A stretch of 64,000 bases of DNA from Saccharopolyspora indica (GCF_027853965.1 NZ_JAQGLB010000006.1:124001-188000), one strand, 5' to 3'. Positions 17,679-26,835 are shown, counted from the stretch's first letter. Made by a program: numbers and translations. The notes: generated from the letters alone by a model not told the origin.

Positions 17679-18748
17679 GCCGGAAGCTGCTGATCGTCTG
17701 CTGCGTGCTGGCCGTCCTGGTCACCGGCGCCTGGTTCACCCTGCTGGCGCCGCGCCCGCAGCTGCGGGTGACCGCCGACTTCACCTTCGCCGACGGCATC
17801 TTCCCCGGCAGCCGGGTGGCGATCCTCGGCGTCGCGGTGGGCCGGGTGGACTCCGTCGAGCCGCAGGGCGCGACGGTGCGGGTGCGGATGAGCATGCCCG
17901 CCGACACCGCGCTGCCCGTCGACGCACGCGCCTACATCATGAGCCCGGCGATCATCAGCGATCGCTACGTCGAGCTGGGCCCGGCGCACACCGGTGGCCC
18001 GCGGCTGGCCGATGGCGCGCTGATCCCGGTGCACCGCACCCGTTCCCCGATCCGGTTCGACCAGCTGGCGGCGTCGCTGGACTCGCTGCTGGCCGCCTTC
18101 GGCCCCTCCGGTGCCGACCCCGGTGTGCTGGACGGCCTGCTGCGCAGCAGCGCGGCCGCGCTCGACGGCCGCGGTCCGCAGATCCGCGATGCGATCACCG
18201 AGCTGTCGCGGGCCAGCGAGGTGCTGGCCGCGGGCAGCGGCGACCTCGGCGCGGTGGTGGACGACCTCGACCGGCTGGTCCAGCTGCTGCTGCAGCACCG
18301 CGACACGGTCGATTCGCTCGCCGCTTCCACCGCCCAGGCCGGGGCGGATCTCCAAGCGCAGCAAGGCGAGATCGGCGATGCCCTCGCGAAGCTGTCCGAC
18401 GTGCTGCTGGCCGTCGACGAGCTCGTGCGGGGCCACGGCGAGCAGCTCGACGGCGATCTGGGGCAGCTGGCCCGGTTCGCGGGCACGCTGGCCGACCGGC
18501 AGCGGGAGCTGGCCGAAACGCTGGACACGATGCCGCTGACGATGGACAACTTCACCCGCGCCATCACCCCGGACCAGCGGCTGCGGCTGCGGCTGGACCT
18601 CTCCACCAACCTCAGCCAGTTCGACACCACCGCGCGCCTGTGCCGCGAGTTGCCGCTGCCGCTGTGCACCGGGGCGGGCATCACCAACCCGGTGCCGTTC
18701 CCGCCCGATCTGGAGCCGCTGCGCGCGGTGCTGGGAGGTGACCGGTGA
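17675..18748 (+). CDS. Mce family protein D
   Basis: A 357-residue Mce protein with an N-terminal hydrophobic anchor (about 4-20), an MCE domain (ILGVAVGRVDSVEP and an ISDRYVEL segment), a long helical middle and a Pro-rich end. ATG 17675 overlaps the mceC stop. Its place as fourth of six genes fits the conserved mceABCDEF order. Confidence 0.87.
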   Translation: MSRKLLIVCCVLAVLVTGAWFTLLAPRPQLRVTADFTFADGIFPGSRVAILGVAVGRVDSVEPQGATVRVRMSMPADTALPVDARAYIMSPAIISDRYVELGPAHTGGPRLADGALIPVHRTRSPIRFDQLAASLDSLLAAFGPSGADPGVLDGLLRSSAAALDGRGPQIRDAITELSRASEVLAAGSGDLGAVVDDLDRLVQLLLQHRDTVDSLAASTAQAGADLQAQQGEIGDALAKLSDVLLAVDELVRGHGEQLDGDLGQLARFAGTLADRQRELAETLDTMPLTMDNFTRAITPDQRLRLRLDLSTNLSQFDTTARLCRELPLPLCTGAGITNPVPFPPDLEPLRAVLGGDR

Positions 18749-19761
18749 AACGCCTCGCGCTCGCTTCGGTGCTGCTGACCACGTCCTGCGGGCTCAGCCT
18801 GCAGAACGCGCCCATCGGAACCGGTGGCTCGGGTTACCAGGTCACCGCGGTGTTCAGCGACGTCGGCAGGCTGCCGATGGGCGGCGCGGTGCGGCTGGGC
18901 CAGGCCGTGGTGGGCAGCGTGTCGGACATCGGCACCGAGAACTTCCGCGCGCTCGTCGAGCTCGACCTCGAACCCGGGGTGCGGCTGCCGGCCGGCACCA
19001 CCGCGCGCCTCGAACTCGCCTCGCCGCTGGGCGAGGAGTTCGTCGTCCTGCAACCACCGCCCGCGCCGGGCGGGCCGGTGCTCACCGACGGCTCGGTGAT
19101 CCCGCTCGAGCAGACCTCCCGGGGCCCGGACGTGGAGAACGCGCTCGCCGCGGCCAGCACCCTGCTCAACGGCGCGGGCCTCGACCAGGCGCGAACCGTG
19201 ATCACCGAGCTCAACACCGCGCTCAGCGGCCGCGAGCAGCAGGTCCGGGGCCTGCTGGGCGATCTGGAGCGAACCCTGGCCTCCCTGGACGAGCACCGAG
19301 CAGAGCTCACCCGGCTGATCGACTCGGTGCACGCGACCTCGCAGCACCTGGCGGGCGAGCAGGCCACGCTGGAGGCCGCCCTGACCGAGGTGCGGCCCGC
19401 GGTCGACGTGCTGCTGGCCGAGCGCGAGCGGTTCACGACGCTGCTGGACAGCACCGCCGCGTTGAGCGCCACCACCGCCTCGCTGGTGGAGCGGACCGAC
19501 GAGTCGCTGATCAGGCAGGTCGAGGAGTTCCGGCCGGTGCTGGCCGACCTGCGCTCGCTCGACGGCGGGCTGGCGACCACGGTGGACTCGCTGCGCCGCT
19601 TCTTCGCCCTGATCCAGCAGGCCACGCCCGGTGACTACGTGCTGTTCAACGGGACGCTCGACGTGCCGGGCACCGTGGTGCAGCTGCTCGCTCCCGGAGC
19701 ACCGATGCCACCGCCCGCCGCGGGCGGCGTCGACGCGATCCTGCGCGGAGGTGCCCGGTGA
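18745..19761 (+). CDS. Mce family lipoprotein E
   Basis: A 338-residue Mce protein with a lipoprotein signal: a very short hydrophobic leader of about 14 residues ending in the lipobox LTTSC (Cys15), so it should be lipid-anchored rather than held by a helix. That is the known feature of MceE-type (LprK-like) subunits. The MCE domain and helical C-terminal region follow. Start GTG 18745 overlaps the previous stop; using it gives a short but plausible signal peptide. Confidence 0.88.
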   Translation: MKRLALASVLLTTSCGLSLQNAPIGTGGSGYQVTAVFSDVGRLPMGGAVRLGQAVVGSVSDIGTENFRALVELDLEPGVRLPAGTTARLELASPLGEEFVVLQPPPAPGGPVLTDGSVIPLEQTSRGPDVENALAAASTLLNGAGLDQARTVITELNTALSGREQQVRGLLGDLERTLASLDEHRAELTRLIDSVHATSQHLAGEQATLEAALTEVRPAVDVLLAERERFTTLLDSTAALSATTASLVERTDESLIRQVEEFRPVLADLRSLDGGLATTVDSLRRFFALIQQATPGDYVLFNGTLDVPGTVVQLLAPGAPMPPPAAGGVDAILRGGAR

Positions 19762-20957
19762 ACCGCCGCCTCGTCCTGGCCCAGCTCGCGCTGTTCCTGG
19801 TGATCAGCATCGCGTGCACCTACTACGTGATCACCAACGTGGCCGGGACGGGGGCGCTGCGCGATCCGGTCCTGGTGACCGTGCGCCTGCCCGACGCGGC
19901 GTCGATCACCCCGAGCTCGCAGGTCACCTACCGGGGCGTGGTCGTCGGCACCGTTGCCGATGTCCGCATCGACCCCGGTGGGAACGGGGTTTCGGTGCAG
20001 CTCGTGCTGCACCCCGGCACGCTCGTCCCGGCCGACAGCGACGCGGTGATCAGCATGGCCACCCCGCTGGCGGTGCAGACCGTGGACCTGCAGCCCGCCA
20101 GCGACTCCGGGCCCCACCTCCGCGACGGCAGCGTCATCGAAGCTGAGCGCACGCGGCGCCCGATCCCGCTGGACACCCTGCTGGTGCACTTCACCGAGCT
20201 CACCGAGCAGCTGCGGCCGGAGGACGTCTCCGCGGTCACCGAAGCGCTGGCCACCGGACTGGCGGGCAAGGGCCCCGAGCTGACCCGCATCCTGGACAAC
20301 TCCGCGATCCTGCTGAGAACCGCGCGCGAGCACCGGCCCCAGCTCGACCGCCTGGTCACCGGCAGCCGCCAGCTGACCGGCCCCAGCGGCGACCGGATCC
20401 GCGACCTGGCCGCCGGTCTGCGCTCGCTGACCGCGCAGATCCGCGGTCACCAGCCGCAGCTCGACCGGCTCCTGGACACCGCGCCCGCCGCCACCCAGCG
20501 GCTCGCGGAGCTGTTCGCGCGCAACGACCCCGCCACGACCGCGCTGCTGGGCAACCTGGTCACCACCGGCCAGATCGTCGCGGTCCGCGCCCCGGCCCTG
20601 GACCAGCTGCTCATCTCGCTGCCGGAGGCGCTGTCCGGGCTCGGTTCAGTGGTGCACGGCGACACCGCGGACCTCTACCTGATCGGCACCCAGGGCCCGA
20701 TCTGCGCCACCGCGACCGAACGCCGCTCCCCCACCGCGGTCCAGCCCCGCGAAGCGGACCTGGACCGGCACTGCCCGGGCGATCAACCCGACCTCGGCCA
20801 GCGCGGCGCGGCGAACGCCCCGCGCCCGGCGATGACCACCTACGACCCGGCCACCGGTCAGACCCCGGCCGGTTTCCGGCTCGGCACCGCGGGCGGCCAG
20901 GCGGCCGTCCTCGGCCCGCGGTCCTGGTATTCCGTCCCGCTGCAAGGAGTTCGCTGA
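19758..20957 (+). CDS. Mce family protein F
   Basis: A 399-residue Mce protein, the longest of the set. The anchor helix lies at about 5-23, the MCE domain has VTYRGVVVGTVADVR, then helices and a C-terminal tail with GTQGPICAT and a Cys/Pro-rich part typical of MceF proteins. GTG 19758 overlaps the mceE stop. Its stop overlaps the following Mce-associated gene (TGATG). Confidence 0.87.
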   Translation: MNRRLVLAQLALFLVISIACTYYVITNVAGTGALRDPVLVTVRLPDAASITPSSQVTYRGVVVGTVADVRIDPGGNGVSVQLVLHPGTLVPADSDAVISMATPLAVQTVDLQPASDSGPHLRDGSVIEAERTRRPIPLDTLLVHFTELTEQLRPEDVSAVTEALATGLAGKGPELTRILDNSAILLRTAREHRPQLDRLVTGSRQLTGPSGDRIRDLAAGLRSLTAQIRGHQPQLDRLLDTAPAATQRLAELFARNDPATTALLGNLVTTGQIVAVRAPALDQLLISLPEALSGLGSVVHGDTADLYLIGTQGPICATATERRSPTAVQPREADLDRHCPGDQPDLGQRGAANAPRPAMTTYDPATGQTPAGFRLGTAGGQAAVLGPRSWYSVPLQGVR

Positions 20958-21460
20958 TGACCGACACCTCCGGAGAACCGAAGCGGATCCGCCGGCCGAA
21001 GGTCCTGCTGGCCATCGCCCTGCTCGTCGCCGTCCTCGCGCTGCTGGGCACTTTCGGGCTCCAGCTGCACCAGGCGCGCGCCGTCGAAGACGCCCGCCGC
21101 ACCGCGCTGGAAGCGGCGCGCACCTACGCCTCGGACCTGTCCACTTACGACTTCACGCACCTGGACCGCAACTTCGCCGCCATCACCGCGAACTCGCACG
21201 GTCAGTTCGCCGAGCAGTACCGGGAGATCAGCGCCAGCCTGACCGAGCTGATCAGGCAGAACCGCGCGGTGTCGAAGGGCTCGGTGCTCTCCGCCGGGAT
21301 CGCCGAGGCCGATCTCCAGCGAGCCGTGGTGACGCTGTTCGTCGACCAGGAGATCACCAACGTCAACAACCCCCAGCCCCGCATCGACCGCAACCGGATG
21401 CAGATGACGCTCCTGCGCGTCGAAGAGCGCTGGCTCATCGACGACATCAAGCTGCTCTAG
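20957..21460 (+). CDS. Mce-associated membrane protein
   Basis: A 167-residue protein with one membrane helix near residues 18-38 and an extracytoplasmic domain of about 125 residues. This matches the Mce-associated (Mas/Mam) proteins found at the 3' end of actinobacterial mce operons, which are thought to stabilise the transporter. ATG 20957 overlaps the mceF stop. Its TAG stop is interlocked with the TAG of the convergent gene within the four bases CTAG (21457-21460). Confidence 0.8.
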   Translation: MTDTSGEPKRIRRPKVLLAIALLVAVLALLGTFGLQLHQARAVEDARRTALEAARTYASDLSTYDFTHLDRNFAAITANSHGQFAEQYREISASLTELIRQNRAVSKGSVLSAGIAEADLQRAVVTLFVDQEITNVNNPQPRIDRNRMQMTLLRVEERWLIDDIKLL

Positions 21461-22779
21461 ACGCGCACCTGCTCCTCGGCGGCCAGCACGAAGTCGCACC
21501 CGTCGATCCGCCCGGCCCGGACCATGATCCGGTCCACAGCAGGCCGCATCCCCGCCGCCGAAGCGACGACGGTCACGTGCTGCCCGGGCAGGTCGTGCAC
21601 CTCGTACTCGCCCGCGCCGCTGGTCACCAGATGCGCCAGCTGCACACCGCTGGCATCGGTCACGGTCACGATCGCTCCGGGCACGCCTCGCCCGTCAACG
21701 CCGCGAACGGTTCCCGCCAGCGTGCGGTGGTGCCGGGGCTTCGGCGCCTCCAGCACCGGATCCACGACGACATCGCCGTCGTCCTCGTACTCGTAGGTGC
21801 CCGCGGTGGTCACCACCTCGGGATCGGCTGCCCGCTTCCGCTTGGCCCGCACCTGGTTGAAGGCCACCAGCGCCGCGCCCACCGCGAACCACGCGCACAG
21901 GCCGAGAACCGCGGGCAGCGCACCTGCCCCGTCGAAGTACAGGATCCCGCGCATGGAGTCGACCGCCTGCCCGAGCGGCAGGAACCGGTGCAGCGACTGG
22001 AAGAACTCCGGCACCAGCTCCTTCGGGATGGCCCCGCTGCTGGAGGGCATGCTCAGCAGCACGAACAGGCCCATCGCCACGCCGGGGATGAACTGCTTGA
22101 CATAGGGCACCAAGCCGAACGTCGGCCAGGCGACCGCCTGCGTGAGCAGGAAGCCGATGAGGATCAGGGCGGGCTCGGGGTGGACGACGTCCATGGACAG
22201 CGCCGCGAAGTAGCAGACGACCGACCCGAAAGCGCCCACCCCGACGAGCGCGAGCAGCTTCTGCCGGGTGCTCAGCGCGGCCCGCAGCAGCATCATCACC
22301 GTGATGTAAGGCGGGATGTTCAGCGCGAGCAAGCAGTAGAACAGCCCGGTGCCCATCACATCGCCCGGTGCCGATGGCGCCAGGTCGGTCAGCACCAGGT
22401 GGTGCCCGGTGGCGGAGGCGACCGGGGTGAACATCTGCTGCAGCACCATCTGCAACGCCGAACCATTCGCCTTGGCGTAGAACAGCTCGCCGTGCGCCGG
22501 ATCGTAGGCGGCGACGGCGTCGCGCTGCGTGATCGCCTCTCGCGCCGCTTGCACGTCGGGCACGGCCGAGACGTCGACACCGCCCGGCATCTTCTGCTCG
22601 AAGGACGCTGCGAGCTGCTGCGCGGCCTGGTCGCCGACCACCGCGATCGGCATGTCGTGCGGTGCCGGGGCGTGGAACGGCAACAAGTAACAGACCATGA
22701 ACCCGACGATGAAGAACATCGGGAACCACAGCGCCGATGCCAGGGTGCGCACCAGCGAGCTCGGCTGTGCCTCGGTCAA
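21457..22779 (-). CDS. YhgE/Pip-like membrane protein with C-terminal carboxypeptidase-regulatory-like domain
   Basis: A 440-residue membrane protein. One helix near the N-terminus is followed by an outside domain (about 45-140), then five or six helices (about 140-315), resembling ABC-2/YhgE-Pip transporter-like proteins. The last 90 residues (AGTVRGVDGRGVPGAIVTV onward) look like a carboxypeptidase-regulatory-like beta-sandwich, joined by an acidic linker. TTG 22779 is chosen because GAGGAG lies five bases upstream and the leading sequence before it is not family-like. The function is unknown; an export or envelope role is possible. A palindromic operator lies in its upstream region. Confidence 0.65.
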   Translation of the reverse strand: MTEAQPSSLVRTLASALWFPMFFIVGFMVCYLLPFHAPAPHDMPIAVVGDQAAQQLAASFEQKMPGGVDVSAVPDVQAAREAITQRDAVAAYDPAHGELFYAKANGSALQMVLQQMFTPVASATGHHLVLTDLAPSAPGDVMGTGLFYCLLALNIPPYITVMMLLRAALSTRQKLLALVGVGAFGSVVCYFAALSMDVVHPEPALILIGFLLTQAVAWPTFGLVPYVKQFIPGVAMGLFVLLSMPSSSGAIPKELVPEFFQSLHRFLPLGQAVDSMRGILYFDGAGALPAVLGLCAWFAVGAALVAFNQVRAKRKRAADPEVVTTAGTYEYEDDGDVVVDPVLEAPKPRHHRTLAGTVRGVDGRGVPGAIVTVTDASGVQLAHLVTSGAGEYEVHDLPGQHVTVVASAAGMRPAVDRIMVRAGRIDGCDFVLAAEEQVRV

Positions 22780-22876
22780 GGGAACTCCTCGCGAGCAGGT
22801 CGGGGGTGCGGCGCTGCACTCGGTTCGAATCGCCCGGCGCGATCGGCGCCGCGGACGAGAACTGCCCCGGTTGACG

Positions 22877-22891
22877 GTTAGCGAGACTAAC
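22877..22891. promoter_or_regulatory. Palindromic operator GTTAG-N5-CTAAC
   Basis: A perfect inverted repeat GTTAG / CTAAC with a five-base centre lies in the divergent space between the YhgE-like gene and the NUDIX gene. It overlaps a TTGACG that could be a -35 box reading rightward. Its shape fits a TetR-family operator. No TetR gene is adjacent, so the regulator is unknown. Confidence 0.45.
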
Positions 22892-22950
22892 TTATTTCGC
22901 AATTCCGTGCAAAAATGCAGGTGCGCACGCTCCAGGCGAGAGGAACCCCG

Positions 22951-23559
22951 ATGCCAGACCCCGGTGCAGCCCGCCGCCACATCGCCGCGCGCCTGAGCCG
23001 GTTCCCCGCCACGCACATCCCGCTGCACGACCGCCGGGCCGCGGCGGTGACCATCGCGCTGGCCAGCGAGAACGGTGAGCTCGGCGTCTGGGTCACGCGG
23101 CGGGCCGCGACGCTGCGCGCGCACGCGGGCCAGTTCGCGCTGCCCGGCGGCCGGGTGGACCCGGGCGAGGACGCACCGCAGGCCGCGCTGCGCGAACTGC
23201 GCGAAGAGCTCGGCGTGAGCGCACCCGAGCACGACGTGCTCGGCAGGCTGGACGACTACGCGACCCGCTCCGGCTACGTCATCACGCCGATCGTGGTGTG
23301 GATCGGCGAGGCGCCGCGGCTGGCGCCCAATCCCGCCGAGGTGGCCGGCGTCGACCTGGTGCCGCTGACCGACCTCGACGTGGCGCCGCGGTTCGTGCGA
23401 ATCGCCGAATCGGACCGCCCGGTGATCCAGCTGCCGATGCTGGACACCCTCGTGCACGCCCCGACGGCGGCCGTGCTGCACCAGTTCCGCGAGGTCGTGC
23501 TGCACGACCGGCACACCAGGGTCGCCGACCTGGAGCAGCCGGTCTTCGCCTGGCGCTGA
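22951..23559 (+). CDS. NUDIX hydrolase, CoA pyrophosphatase type
   Basis: A 202-residue NUDIX hydrolase. The NUDIX box is canonical (GGRVDPGE, then REL and EELG at the right spacing). Just before it, VTRRAATLRAHAGQFALPGG matches the extra signature of the CoA-diphosphatase (NUDT7/YeaB-like) group, which cleaves CoA to phosphopantetheine and 3',5'-ADP. ATG 22951 is chosen over one 36 bases upstream because GAGAGGAA precedes it. It probably stands alone. Confidence 0.8.
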   Translation: MPDPGAARRHIAARLSRFPATHIPLHDRRAAAVTIALASENGELGVWVTRRAATLRAHAGQFALPGGRVDPGEDAPQAALRELREELGVSAPEHDVLGRLDDYATRSGYVITPIVVWIGEAPRLAPNPAEVAGVDLVPLTDLDVAPRFVRIAESDRPVIQLPMLDTLVHAPTAAVLHQFREVVLHDRHTRVADLEQPVFAWR

Positions 23560-23593
23560 CCGGCGTAACCTGGGTTCCGGAGAGGACCTTTCG

Positions 23594-24493
23594 ATGCGGC
23601 GCGGATTGCTGCGCGCGTTGTACGCCGCAGCGCTGATCCTGCTCGTGGTGCTCGGCGGCGTCGCGTGCGAGCCACCGCGGGCGGAATCCGCCATGCCGGT
23701 GCTGGCGGTCAAGATCGACAACGTGGCGGCCGCGCGCCCACCGGTCGGCATCGGCGCGGCGAACCTCATCTACGTCGAGCCGGTCGAAGGCGGCTACAGC
23801 CGGTTGCTGGCGATCTTCGCCGGGCAGCTGCCGCCCCGGATCGGCCCGGTGCGCAGCGCGCGGGAGACCGACGCCGAGCTGCTGCCCCAGTTCGGCCACC
23901 CGACCCTGGCCTACTCCGGCGCGGCACCCGAACTGCTCCCCCGGATCGCCGCGGCCCCGCTGACCGATGCCTCCGACGCCAACGAGCCCGGTGCCTACTC
24001 CCGCGACAGCACGCGCCCGGTGCCGCACAACCTGTTCCTCGACCCCGCCGAGCTGCCGCCCGGTGCCGACTGGCCGCTCCAGAACCGGCTGGTCACCGGG
24101 CCGGTCCCGGCAGGCGGCACCCCGACCGACCACTACGAGGTCCACTTCCCGTCCGCCGCGGTGGAGTTCTCCTGGTCGCAGCCGGACCAGCGGTGGCAGG
24201 TCTCGATGGACGGCGAGCCCTACGCGGCGGCCGACACCGGTCGCCTCAGCCCGCCGACCGTGGTGATCCAGCAGGTGCGGGAACGCGAATCCGCCATCCG
24301 CGACGCGGCGGGCAACCCCTCGCCGATCGCCGAGACGGTGGGCACCGGTGCGGTGGTGCTGCTGCGCGACGGCCGCGCCTTCGAGGGCACCTGGTCCCGC
24401 CCGGCCCCGGACGCCGCGGCCACCTACACCGGTCCGTCCGGCGAGCCCCTGCCGGTCGGCCCCGGCCAGGTCTGGATCGTGCTGGCGCCGTGA
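23594..24493 (+). CDS. DUF3048-domain (YerB-like) lipoprotein
   Basis: A 299-residue predicted lipoprotein: hydrophobic leader with lipobox LGGVAC, Cys25. The mature part resembles DUF3048/YerB proteins, with the family phrases VKIDNVAAARPPVGIG near the start and RIGPVRSARETDAELL. The biochemical role of this family is not established; it is an extracytoplasmic, envelope-associated protein. The stop overlaps the start of the CapA-like gene (GTGA), suggesting joint expression. Confidence 0.78.
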   Translation: MRRGLLRALYAAALILLVVLGGVACEPPRAESAMPVLAVKIDNVAAARPPVGIGAANLIYVEPVEGGYSRLLAIFAGQLPPRIGPVRSARETDAELLPQFGHPTLAYSGAAPELLPRIAAAPLTDASDANEPGAYSRDSTRPVPHNLFLDPAELPPGADWPLQNRLVTGPVPAGGTPTDHYEVHFPSAAVEFSWSQPDQRWQVSMDGEPYAAADTGRLSPPTVVIQQVRERESAIRDAAGNPSPIAETVGTGAVVLLRDGRAFEGTWSRPAPDAAATYTGPSGEPLPVGPGQVWIVLAP

Positions 24494-25581
24494 AGCTGTT
24501 CCTGTGCGGCGATGTGATGCCCGGTCGCGGCGTCGACCAGATCCTGCCGCACCCCGGCGATCCCGCGCTGCACGAGCACTACCTGCAAGACGCGCGCAGC
24601 TACGTCGCGGCCGCCGAGGAGCACAGCGGCCCGATCCGCTGCCCGGTCGGCTACTCCTGGCCCTGGGGCCGTGCGCTGCGGATCATCGAGGAGTTCGCGC
24701 CGGACGTGCGGGTGATCAACCTGGAGTCCAGCATCACCCGCGGCGACCACTTCGCCGCGGACAAGGGCCTGCACTACCGGATGAGCCCGGCCAACGTGGG
24801 CTGCTTGCGCGTGGCCCGCCCGGACGTGTGCAACCTGGCGAACAACCACGTGCTCGACTTCGGCCGCCAGGGACTGGCCGACACGCTCGACGCGCTGTCC
24901 CGCGCCGGACTGCGCTGGGCGGGTGCCGGGCGCGATGCCGCCGAAGCGCACCGCCCGGTGCTCGTCGGCACGCCGCACGGGCGGGTGGCGGTGTTCGGCT
25001 GCGGGGCCGCCTCGAGCGGGATCCCCGGCGGCTGGGCGGCGACCTCGCAGCGCTCGGGCGTCAACTTCCTGCCGGATCTCTCCGACCGGCGGGCCGACCA
25101 GCTCACCGCCGAGATCCGCGAGCAGACCAGGCCCGGGGACCTCGTGGTCGTCTCGCTGCACTGGGGCACCAACTGGCAGTACCCCGCGACCGCGGAGCAG
25201 ATCGGCTTCGCGCACCGGCTGATCGACGGCGGGGTGCACGTGGTGCACGGGCACTCCTCGCACCACCCGCGGCCGATCGAGGTCTACCGCGGGCGGCTGG
25301 TGCTCTACGGCTGCGGCGATCTCATCGACGACTACGAGGGGATCCCCGGCTACGAGCGCTACCGGGACGACCTCCGCCTGCTGTTCTTCGCCTCGCTGGA
25401 GCCGACCGGCGAACTGGCCGAGCTGCGCATGGTGCCGATGCAGGCGAGGCGGATGCGCCTGCACCAGGCCTCGGCCGCCGACACCGAATGGCTGCGCGCC
25501 ACGCTCACCCGGATCAGCACCGAGTTCGGTACCGACGTCGCGTTGTCGGACGGAGCGCTGCTCGCGCGTCGGCGGCGTTGA
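24490..25581 (+). CDS. CapA-family (poly-gamma-glutamate biosynthesis-type) metallophosphatase protein
   Basis: A 363-residue protein of the CapA/PgsA family, a calcineurin-like metallophosphatase fold. Metal-site motifs are visible: GDVMPGRG near residue 7, INLESS, NLANNH-x-LDFG, LHWG and HGHSSHHPR. Unlike secreted CapA it has no signal peptide or membrane segment with the GTG start at 24490, so it may act in the cytoplasm. It is translationally coupled to the DUF3048 lipoprotein gene. Substrate is unknown. Confidence 0.8.
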   Translation: MKLFLCGDVMPGRGVDQILPHPGDPALHEHYLQDARSYVAAAEEHSGPIRCPVGYSWPWGRALRIIEEFAPDVRVINLESSITRGDHFAADKGLHYRMSPANVGCLRVARPDVCNLANNHVLDFGRQGLADTLDALSRAGLRWAGAGRDAAEAHRPVLVGTPHGRVAVFGCGAASSGIPGGWAATSQRSGVNFLPDLSDRRADQLTAEIREQTRPGDLVVVSLHWGTNWQYPATAEQIGFAHRLIDGGVHVVHGHSSHHPRPIEVYRGRLVLYGCGDLIDDYEGIPGYERYRDDLRLLFFASLEPTGELAELRMVPMQARRMRLHQASAADTEWLRATLTRISTEFGTDVALSDGALLARRRR

Positions 25582-25672
25582 AGCGACAACCCGAACGAGG
25601 CCGCGCCGCACCGCTGCGGTACGGTCCGTGATCGTCCATAAAGGACGACCGATCCGAAGGAGCCCTCCCGGC

Positions 25673-26119
25673 ATGGCCCGCACCGACGTCGCCTCGGCGC
25701 AGCGCAGGCGCCAGCTCATCCGGATGGATCAGGGCGCCGCCCGGAAGCACCCGCCGCGGCGCCGTCGCGGCTACACCGTCCGGTTCGACATCGGCGGCGT
25801 CGCCGGTCACCTGACCACCAACGCCTACCCGGACGGGACGCTCGGCGAGATCTGGGTGAGCATCGACCAGCAGGGCAGTCCGCTCAGCGGCTTCCTGGAC
25901 AGCCTGTTCGCCGCGGTTTCGCTGGGCCTGCAGCACGGCGTGCCGCTGGAGTCCTACGTGGCCAAGTACGCAGGCGCGCAGTTCGAGCCGCGCGGCCCGG
26001 TGCCCGACCCGGACATCGGCTACGCCCACTCGCTGCCGGACTACGTCTTCCGCCGCCTCGCCCTCGACTACCTCGACGCCAAGACCTGCGCACGACTCGG
26101 CATCCGCAGCGAGGCCTGA
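25673..26119 (+). CDS. Stand-alone TSCPD domain protein, like the C-terminus of B12-dependent ribonucleotide reductase
   Basis: A 148-residue protein. From about residue 40 it closely resembles the C-terminal TSCPD region of class II, adenosylcobalamin-dependent ribonucleotide reductase (NrdJ): GEIWVSIDQQGSPLSGFLDS, then SLGLQHGVPLESYV, PDIGYAHSLPDY and FRRLALDYL. The catalytic barrel and its radical-site cysteines are absent, so it cannot be a reductase alone. The preceding 40 residues are basic. ATG 25673 has GAAGGAG ten bases upstream. It could be a regulatory or partner domain or a remnant; nothing nearby encodes the reductase. Confidence 0.7.
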   Translation: MARTDVASAQRRRQLIRMDQGAARKHPPRRRRGYTVRFDIGGVAGHLTTNAYPDGTLGEIWVSIDQQGSPLSGFLDSLFAAVSLGLQHGVPLESYVAKYAGAQFEPRGPVPDPDIGYAHSLPDYVFRRLALDYLDAKTCARLGIRSEA

Positions 26120-26349
26120 CACCAGGGGCGGTCACCCGCTTCCCGCGGTGGCGAACGGCGGAACCCGCCCGCACGTCCGCGAAGTCCTCCGGATGGAGCA
26201 AGCCGATCGAGTCCGAGCGGACCTGGCAACCCCCGCCTCAGCAGGCAAGACGGATCTCGACTTCCGCCGAACGGAGCGCGGCGATCGCGCGGTTGGCGGG
26301 TGTTCTCAGCTAAGGTGATCTTTCTCAGCGTCGTGGGAGGGATGCGCCG
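26120..26349. other. Intergenic region upstream of a NUDIX gene
   Basis: There is no gene in this 230-bp gap that I can support. Near its right end the 8-mer TTCTCAGC occurs twice (26303-26310 and 26322-26329), 19 bases apart, immediately upstream of the NUDIX gene. These may be half-sites for a regulator or part of its promoter. Confidence 0.35.
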
Positions 26350-26835
26350 ATGCCCAGGTTCAGCTGGCACACCTGCTCCGTGCCCGAGGGTCTGCCGGTG
26401 CGGCAGGTGTACGGGTTCCTTTTCGTTCCCGACGGCCGGGTGCTGCTGCGGGTGGACGGCAGCAAGCACACGCTGCCCGGCGGCCGTCCCGAGCCGGGCG
26501 AGGTCGAGTACCGCGACATCCTGCGGCGGGAGACCATGGAAGAGGTCACCGTCGACATCGACGAGCCGCACTACCTGGGCTACCAGTGCGTGGACGACGG
26601 CATCGCGCCGTACGCGCAGGTGCGGATGGCCGCCGTGATCAGCCTGGTGCACCCGGCCGCGCCGGACCCGGACAGCGGCCGCACCTACCGGCGGCTGCTG
26701 GTGCACCCCGGCAAGGTCGGCGACCTGCTCTCCTGGGGCGAGACCGGATACCTGCAGGCGACCGCGGCCGCGGAGGCCGCCATCGCCGTCTTCGGACTCC
26801 CCTCCGACGGCCTGCCGGAGACCGGCGACCTCTGA
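26350..26835 (+). CDS. NUDIX hydrolase with slightly irregular NUDIX box
   Basis: A 161-residue NUDIX-superfamily hydrolase. The box begins GGRPEPGE and ends RRETMEEVTV, with eight rather than seven residues between the first Glu and the Arg-Glu pair, a one-residue insertion. The Glu residues that bind metal are kept, so activity is plausible. The nucleotide substrate is unknown. GGGAGGGATG precedes the ATG. A strong Rho-independent terminator follows 25 bases after the stop, so it is a single-gene unit. Confidence 0.75.
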   Translation: MPRFSWHTCSVPEGLPVRQVYGFLFVPDGRVLLRVDGSKHTLPGGRPEPGEVEYRDILRRETMEEVTVDIDEPHYLGYQCVDDGIAPYAQVRMAAVISLVHPAAPDPDSGRTYRRLLVHPGKVGDLLSWGETGYLQATAAAEAAIAVFGLPSDGLPETGDL

